Positions 58,724 through 64,000 of a DNA stretch of 64,000 nucleotides are shown here, one piece after another. Both the position numbers and the translations under genes were made by a program. The notes below the pieces were generated by a model. That model saw only the letters and a list, made by a program, of their open reading frames with translations, made no database searches and was not told where the DNA came from. The stretch spans positions 27,185-91,184 of the forward strand of contig QZKJ01000014.1 of assembly GCA_003605035.1 (NCBI GenBank). The letters run 5' to 3'. The stretch comes from Desulfurivibrio sp. GTDB taxonomy: Bacteria > Desulfobacterota > Desulfobulbia > Desulfobulbales > SURF-16. Positions within the stretch are counted from its first letter, which is position 1. Each line of letters begins with the position of its first letter.

Positions 58724-61700
58724 TGGCAGCCAGGCCTTCCCCGGAAAGCAGCAGAGGAGCCATCGCCTGGATGGCCGGCCATTCGGTGGCGGCCAATCTC
58801 CTCATGCTGACCTGCCTTATCGGCGGCTTCATCTTTTTGCAGAACATCAGGCAGGAACTCTTTCCGGTCTTTGACGTGGACACGGTGGCGGTGACGGTTG
58901 TCTATCCCGGCGCCAGTCCCGAGGAGGTGGAAAGCGGCATCATTCTGGCCGTGGAAGAAGCGGTCAGCGCCCTGGACGGGGTGGATGAAGTGACCTCCAC
59001 CGCCATGGAGGGGCTGGCCTGGGTTGATGTCAAGGCCCTGACCGGCGCCGATCTGCAGAAGCTGGCCCAGGACGTGCAGGGCGAGGTGGATCGCATCACC
59101 AGCTTTCCCGAAGAGGCGGAAGAGCCGCAGATCACCATCATTTCCAACAAGCGGGTGGTGCTTTCGGTGGTCCTTTACGGCGATGCCCCGCCCGCCTCGC
59201 TGCACGAGCTGGCGGAACAGATGCGCGATCAGTTCCTGCAGGACCCCGGCATTACCCAGGTCGATCTCGACGGGGTGCGGCCCCTGGAGATCGGCATCGA
59301 AGTCCCCCAGGAAAATCTGCGGCGCTATAATCTTACCCTGGAGGAGCTGGCCGGCCGGCTGCGCAATGCCTCGGTTGATCTGCCCGGCGGCTCCGTCAAG
59401 GCCGACAGCGGCGAGATCCTGATCCGGGTCAAGGAACGCCGGGATTTCGGGCGGGAATTCGCCCGGCTGCCGGTAATCACCAAGGACGACGGCAGCCGGG
59501 TGCTGCTGGAAGAGATCGCCAGCATTGACGACGGCTACCGCGACACTGATTATTACGCCACCTACAACGGCAAACCGGCGGTGATGATCAATGTCTACAG
59601 CGTCGGCGACCAGACGCCGATCCAGGTTTCCCGGACCGTGCGCAGCCACCTGGAACAGCTGCGGCCGACCCTGCCCGCCGGCATTGAACTGAGTATCCTG
59701 CGCGACCGCTCGGAGATCTTCGCCCAGCGCATCGACCTGCTGCTGCGCAACAGCGCCATAGGCCTCAGCCTGGTCATCGTCATGCTGGCCCTGTTTCTCG
59801 AATTCCGCCTGGCCTTCTGGGTGATGATGGGCATTCCCATCTCCTTCATGGGCTCCTTTATCCTGCTGCCGCTGTTTGACGTGTCCATCAACATGATCTC
59901 GCTCTTTGCCTATCTGATCTGCCTGGGCATCGTGGTGGATGACGCCATTGTGGTGGGTGAAAACGTCTACCACTACCGGCAGTCCGGCCTGGGTCCGCTG
60001 GAGGCCGCGGTCAAGGGGGCGCGCGACATGGCCATGCCGGTCACCTTCTCCATTCTGACCAACATCGCCACCTTCATGCCGCTTTATTTCATTCCCGGCA
60101 CCGACGGCAAGATCTTCAGGGTGATCCCGCTGGTGGTCTGCACCGTGTTCGCCGTTTCCCTGTTTGAGAGTATTTTTATCCTGCCGGCCCACCTGGCCCG
60201 CCAGCGGGAAAAAAAGAGGAGGGGGCTGTCAGCCTTTCTGCACGCCAGGCAGCAGGACTTCAGCCTTGCCTTCAGCCGCTGGGTGCATAACCGTTACAGC
60301 CCCTTGCTCGGCTTCGTGCTCAGTTACCGCTACCTGACGCTGGCCATGGCCCTTGCCGTGCTGGTGCTGACCATCTCTTTCGCGGTAAGCGGCCGCATGG
60401 GCATGGAAATGTACCCCAAACTCGAATCCGACTTCGCCCGGGCCACCCTGACCATGCCTTACGGCGCGGCCGTTGACAAGACCGAAGCCGTGGCCCGGCG
60501 TCTGCTTGCGGCCGCCCGGCAGACCGCAACGGAAACCGGCAGGGAAAAGGAACTGGTGCAGGGCATTTTCACGGAAATCGGCACGGACGGCAGCCACAAG
60601 GCCGAGGTGACGGTTTACCTCGCTCCGCCGGAGGTGCGCGACAAGATCCTGGGAACCGCGGCCTTTACCAGGAGGTGGCGGGAGCTGACCGGCGAGATCA
60701 CCGGCAGCAAATCACTGCGCTTCGAATCCGACGCCGGCGGACCAGGCTCCGGCAACGCCATCACCATTGAACTCAACCACCGGGACCTGGGCGTGCTGCA
60801 GCGGGCCAGCCGGGAACTGGCGGATGGATTGCAGGCCTATCCCCTGGTCACGGATATTGACGACGGCTTCACCCCGGGCAAGGAGCAGCTCGACTTCACC
60901 TTGCTGCCGCAAGGCAAAAGCCTGGGGTTCACCGCCAGAGAAGTGGCCCGGCAGATCCGCAACGCCTTTTACGGCGCCGAGGTACTGCGCCAGCAGCGGG
61001 GCAGAAATGAAATGAAGGTCATGGTGCGGCTGCCGGAGGCGGAACGCATCTCCCAATATCATATTGACGAACTGATGCTGCAAAGCCCTGATGGCAATGA
61101 GGTCCCCCTGCGCGACGTGGCCCGGATCACCCGCGGCCGGGCCTATATGGAGATTTCCCGCAGAAACGGCAGGCGGGTGGTGCAGGTGCAGTGCGATGTG
61201 ACGCCCCGCAACAAGGCGGGCGAAATCATCAACGACCTGCAGGAAACCCTGCTGCCCGGGCTGACCGCCAGCCATCCCGGCCTGCGCTACAGCTTCGAAG
61301 GCCGGCAGGCCGACATGCGGAAAAACCTCGGCAACCTGAAAGTCAGCTTCATCCTTGCCCTGCTGGCGGTCTTTGCCCTGCTGGCCATCCCGTTCCGCAG
61401 CTATAGCCAGCCGCTGATCGTCATGCTGGCCATTCCTTTCGGCATCATCGGCGCCATTTTCGGCCATCTGCTGCTCGGTTATTCCCTGAGCATCATGAGC
61501 CTGCTGGGCATTGTCGCCCTCTCCGGGGTGGTGGTGAACGACTCCCTGGTGCTGGTCACCCGGGCCAATGAACTGCAGGAGGAACAGGGCGGCACGGCCC
61601 TGCAGATCATTCTGGCGGCCTCGGCCCAACGTTTCCGGCCCATCATTCTCACCACGGTCACCACCTTCGGCGGCCTGTCCCCCATGATCCTGGAAACCTC

Positions 61701-61842
61701 CCGCCAGGCGCGCTTTCTCATCCCCATGGCCATCTCCCTGGGCTTCGGCGTACTGTTCGCCACCATCATCACCCTGGTGCTGGTGCCCTCCCTGTATCTC
61801 ATCATTGACGACATCCGCATCCTGGCCGGCAAAAACTCCTGA
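58723..61842 (+). CDS. RND-family efflux pump, inner-membrane subunit
   Basis: A 1039-residue proton-driven pump of the AcrB/AcrD/AcrF family. TM1 is near residues 22-42. The first periplasmic pore domain starts with FDVDTVAVTVVYPGASPEEVE. TM4 carries the proton-relay motif IVVDDAIVVGENV near residues 405-417. A second half repeats the plan, with GRMGMEMYPKLESDFA and a late LSGVVVNDSLVLVTRANE block. The substrate cannot be read from the sequence. The sequence resembles less-studied Gram-negative RND pumps more than the drug-specific AcrB. It is the last gene of the operon. Confidence 0.94.
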   Translation: MAARPSPESSRGAIAWMAGHSVAANLLMLTCLIGGFIFLQNIRQELFPVFDVDTVAVTVVYPGASPEEVESGIILAVEEAVSALDGVDEVTSTAMEGLAWVDVKALTGADLQKLAQDVQGEVDRITSFPEEAEEPQITIISNKRVVLSVVLYGDAPPASLHELAEQMRDQFLQDPGITQVDLDGVRPLEIGIEVPQENLRRYNLTLEELAGRLRNASVDLPGGSVKADSGEILIRVKERRDFGREFARLPVITKDDGSRVLLEEIASIDDGYRDTDYYATYNGKPAVMINVYSVGDQTPIQVSRTVRSHLEQLRPTLPAGIELSILRDRSEIFAQRIDLLLRNSAIGLSLVIVMLALFLEFRLAFWVMMGIPISFMGSFILLPLFDVSINMISLFAYLICLGIVVDDAIVVGENVYHYRQSGLGPLEAAVKGARDMAMPVTFSILTNIATFMPLYFIPGTDGKIFRVIPLVVCTVFAVSLFESIFILPAHLARQREKKRRGLSAFLHARQQDFSLAFSRWVHNRYSPLLGFVLSYRYLTLAMALAVLVLTISFAVSGRMGMEMYPKLESDFARATLTMPYGAAVDKTEAVARRLLAAARQTATETGREKELVQGIFTEIGTDGSHKAEVTVYLAPPEVRDKILGTAAFTRRWRELTGEITGSKSLRFESDAGGPGSGNAITIELNHRDLGVLQRASRELADGLQAYPLVTDIDDGFTPGKEQLDFTLLPQGKSLGFTAREVARQIRNAFYGAEVLRQQRGRNEMKVMVRLPEAERISQYHIDELMLQSPDGNEVPLRDVARITRGRAYMEISRRNGRRVVQVQCDVTPRNKAGEIINDLQETLLPGLTASHPGLRYSFEGRQADMRKNLGNLKVSFILALLAVFALLAIPFRSYSQPLIVMLAIPFGIIGAIFGHLLLGYSLSIMSLLGIVALSGVVVNDSLVLVTRANELQEEQGGTALQIILAASAQRFRPIILTTVTTFGGLSPMILETSRQARFLIPMAISLGFGVLFATIITLVLVPSLYLIIDDIRILAGKNS

Positions 61843-62324
61843 TAACAGCGCAGACCAGCGCCGGCACAACCCGTTGTGCCCGACGTTGCCAAAATAATCT
61901 CGCAAAAAACACCCTTTACCCTGCGATTTTTCTTGCATGGTGCAAAATTCTCTGGCAAAGAAAAAAAATACACCCAGATAAGACCAAAAAAAGAGATGGC
62001 CCGCGCCCTTTATCATGTTGATGCCTCAACCGCACCAGCTGCCCACCCCCCTGATCGGGTTTCACAATTAAACATTCCGAAACACACCCCCTCATCCCCT
62101 CCCGTTTCAACAAGAAAAGGCGTTTCAGCCGCTCGAAACATCCCGACGCGTTCATTATTGTTCCAAAACGAACCATCTCGCCAGAAAACCCGCCTGGGTG
62201 CCGTAGTAGATAACATATCGTATTTACAGTGCTATTCAAACAAGAGACTCACCGGTACATCATTTGCATGTATTTATGGGTGGAATTACAACCACGCAAC
62301 ACATCTATCAAAAGGAGCAGCAAT
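61843..62324. other. Non-coding gap upstream of the kinase-like/receiver gene
   Basis: About 480 bases that are richer in A and T than the coding sequence. No convincing promoter, riboswitch or terminator is visible, although some transcript start must lie here. A frame continues upstream from 62325 to 62229 but lacks family similarity, so 62325 is used as the start. Confidence 0.4.
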
Positions 62325-63581
62325 ATGCCAGCAATCGCCTTGTTTTCCAGTACTTTCACCAACGAAACAGAAATCATCAGCGAGCTGTCCACCCTGACCG
62401 GATCCCAAATCATCAGCGACAAAGACATTATTGCCGACGCCTGCTCGAAGTACAAGGTTGACAAAAACAAACTGGAACAGGCCCTTTACGCGAAAATGTC
62501 GGTTTTCAACCAGTTCACCCTGGAAAAGGAAAAGCATCTTGCCCTGCTGAAATCCTCCCTGGCTGAAAAAATCGGGGAAAATGAGCGCTGTATTTATTAC
62601 GGCTTCATCACCCTGCTCATCCCTCCCCGGGTGAGCCACGTCCTGAAGGTTCTGATCGCCGGCAGCAAGGAGCAGAGAATCCAGCGGGCGGTGGCCACCG
62701 GCATCGCGGAAAAAGAGGCAAAACGGCTGATTCATAAAAGTGACGCCAGCGCCTTTGAGTTGAGTGACTTTCTCTACAAGAAGGAGGCCTGGGACCCTTC
62801 TCTCTATGATATGGTCATTCCGGCCGACCAGAACACCACCAAGGACATCCTGCAGATCATTCTGGAAAATCTCCATAAAAGCGCGGTGCAGAAAACCGAC
62901 GCATCGGTGCAGGCGGTGAAGGACATGGCCATCTGCGCCCAGGTGGAGCTGGCCCTGCTCGGCAAGGGCCACAACCTGGACGTGGCGGCGGACAGCGGCG
63001 GAGTGCGGCTTACGGTCAACAAGAGCGTGCTCAATTTCGGCAAACTGGAGAGCGAAGTTGCCGAGATTGCCTCCGGAGTGGGCGGGGTAAAGACCGTTGA
63101 GATCATCAAGGGACCGGACTACAAAACCTCCATCTACCGCAAACAGCAGTTTGCGCTGCCGTCCAAGGTCCTGCTGGTGGATGACGAAAAGGAGTTCGCC
63201 CAGACCCTGTCCGAACGGTTGATCAGCCGTGACGTGGGGTCCCATGCGGTGTATGACGGCCAGCAGGCCCTGGATCTGCTGGAGGACGACCGGCCGGATG
63301 TCATGGTGCTTGACCTGAAGATGCCGGGCATTGACGGCATCGAGGTGCTGCGGCAGACCAGGATGACGCATCCCAATATCAAGGTGATCATCCTCACCGG
63401 CCACGGCACGGAGGCGGACAAAAAGACCTGCATGGAACTCGGCGCCTTTGCCTATCTGCAGAAACCGACCGATATTGAGAAGCTGTCCGCCACTATTTAC
63501 GAAGCATATAAATCGATAGCGGAATCGGGCAAGACGACAGCCGTTGCCGGCGAAGGCAGCCGCAACGGAAGATATGGATGA
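62325..63581 (+). CDS. Cytidylate-kinase-like / receiver fusion protein
   Basis: A 418-residue protein. Residues 1-195 resemble the cytidylate-kinase-like family (SQIISDKDIIADACSKYKVDKNKLEQALY; LIAGSKEQRIQRAV). The expected glycine-rich P-loop at the start is replaced by IALFSSTFTNE, so nucleotide transfer is doubtful. The middle (about 205-280) reads like a BON-type domain. Residues of about 285-405 are an intact receiver (LLVDDEKEF, VLDLKMPGIDG, TGHG, QKP). The ATG at 62325 has AAGGAG eight bases upstream. A second receiver gene follows 57 bases later. The pair may form a phosphotransfer module whose kinase lies outside the window. Confidence 0.85.
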   Translation: MPAIALFSSTFTNETEIISELSTLTGSQIISDKDIIADACSKYKVDKNKLEQALYAKMSVFNQFTLEKEKHLALLKSSLAEKIGENERCIYYGFITLLIPPRVSHVLKVLIAGSKEQRIQRAVATGIAEKEAKRLIHKSDASAFELSDFLYKKEAWDPSLYDMVIPADQNTTKDILQIILENLHKSAVQKTDASVQAVKDMAICAQVELALLGKGHNLDVAADSGGVRLTVNKSVLNFGKLESEVAEIASGVGGVKTVEIIKGPDYKTSIYRKQQFALPSKVLLVDDEKEFAQTLSERLISRDVGSHAVYDGQQALDLLEDDRPDVMVLDLKMPGIDGIEVLRQTRMTHPNIKVIILTGHGTEADKKTCMELGAFAYLQKPTDIEKLSATIYEAYKSIAESGKTTAVAGEGSRNGRYG

Positions 63582-63590
63582 AAACCTGCG

Positions 63591-63612
63591 GGGGCGGTTC
63601 ACGAACCGCCCC
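63591..63612. repeat. REP-like palindrome, copy 3
   Basis: GGGGCGGTTC and GAACCGCCCC form perfect 10-base arms around AC. It occupies the gap between the fusion gene and the next receiver gene and belongs to the same family as 8951 and 57451. Confidence 0.7.
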
Positions 63613-63637
63613 TGCTAAAACTCTACAGGAGAAAAGT

Positions 63638-64000
63638 ATGGAGGAAAAACTACAGGCAAAAGTGCTGTTGGTCGATGACGAGGAGGAGTTCTGCAACATG
63701 CTTTCCGAGAGGCTGGAAACCCGGGGCCTCAAGGTGAATGCGGTGCTGAGCGGCGAGGACGCCGTCAAGCGGGTGGAGGATCAGAATTTTGACGCCATCA
63801 TCCTGGACCTCGCCATGCCGGGTATCGACGGGCTGGAAACCCTGCGGCGGATCAAGGAGAAGCGTCCTGACCTGGAGATCCTCATGCTGACCGGCCACGG
63901 CACGGTGAAAAGCGGCATCGAGGCGATGAAGCTCGGCGCCGAGGATTTTCTGGAAAAACCCGTCGACATGAAGGTCCTGCTGGAAAAGATCAGCGAGGCC
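63638..64000 (+). CDS. Response regulator receiver protein (3' end outside window)
   Basis: At least 121 residues of receiver: LLVDDEEEF acidic pair, ILDLAMPGIDG phosphoacceptor, LTGHGTVKSG and EKPVD. The ATG at 63638 follows an AGGAG site. The frame is open at the window end, so an output domain may follow. It is very like the receiver of the preceding gene, which suggests duplication within the operon. Confidence 0.9.
   Translation, partial: MEEKLQAKVLLVDDEEEFCNMLSERLETRGLKVNAVLSGEDAVKRVEDQNFDAIILDLAMPGIDGLETLRRIKEKRPDLEILMLTGHGTVKSGIEAMKLGAEDFLEKPVDMKVLLEKISEA

Noticed and set aside
60712..62016. 434-codon minus-strand frame opposite the RND pump
   Set aside because: The sense strand encodes conserved RND motifs. 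The antisense product is His/Gly/Gln-rich and featureless.
62229..62324. Upstream extension of the kinase-like/receiver gene
   Set aside because: An AAGGAG site directly precedes the ATG at 62325, and the upstream residues do not belong to the family.

Overview
The window is GC-rich chromosomal DNA from a Gram-negative, probably anaerobic and respiring bacterium. The gene mix is typical of sulfate- or sulfur-metabolising Desulfobacterota, most likely a Desulfobulbales-like lineage: very large hybrid histidine kinases, cysteine-rich PAS domains, a PocR sensor, a c-haem chemoreceptor, TRAP and SulP transporters, and a SagB-type oxidoreductase. This placement is inferred from gene content and not from a marker gene. 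No rRNA, tRNA, CRISPR array, phage or transposase gene is visible.

Layout. 1-5.4 kb: a chemoreceptor with a periplasmic CxxCH haem motif (cut by the window edge), a membrane protein with an E2 (ubiquitin-conjugating-like) domain, a cNMP-binding/PATAN protein and a small Ala/Pro/Glu-rich protein. 5.8-8.9 kb: a ClpB-like/FtsH-like AAA protease translationally coupled to a phosphoribosyltransferase. 9-12.9 kb: TRAP transporter genes with a PilZ protein between them. 13 kb: the relic of an internally deleted mprF. 13.5-18.9 kb: SulP transporter, SagB-type oxidoreductase, DUF202 protein, HD-GYP protein and a ZraP/Spy-like periplasmic protein. 19.3-29 kb: two giant hybrid kinases around a response regulator. 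29.3-29.6 kb: a MITE-like element. 29.8-32.8 kb: a periplasmic binding protein and a diguanylate cyclase. 32.8-37.6 kb: a YhaO/YhaN (SbcD/SbcC-like) pair. 37.7-44.4 kb: a hybrid kinase, an effectorless Cache protein, a second copy of the MITE-like element and an unknown coiled-coil membrane protein. 44.4-46.5 kb: TrkA/TrkH potassium uptake. 46.6-55.6 kb: a hybrid kinase with a YgdR-like lipoprotein, then a YfiR - hybrid kinase - GGDEF/EAL operon. 56-61.8 kb: a tripartite RND efflux operon. 62.3 kb to the end: a cytidylate-kinase-like/receiver fusion and a receiver protein cut by the window edge.

Most of the DNA encodes signal transduction: five hybrid kinases, four of them ending in HPt domains, plus at least four proteins that make, break or bind cyclic-di-GMP. 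Several periplasmic solute proteins are paired with membrane signalling proteins.

The least expected items are the membrane-anchored E2-like protein, the AAA-AAA-M41 protease whose two ATPase modules both lack the usual Walker B glutamate, and the MITE-like element whose 19-bp tandem array lies on opposite arms of the hairpin in its two copies. Short repeat families (a 206-bp hairpin element, a GGTTCGCGAACC palindrome, and heptad AGTGARR arrays at gene 3' ends) occupy many of the intergenic gaps.
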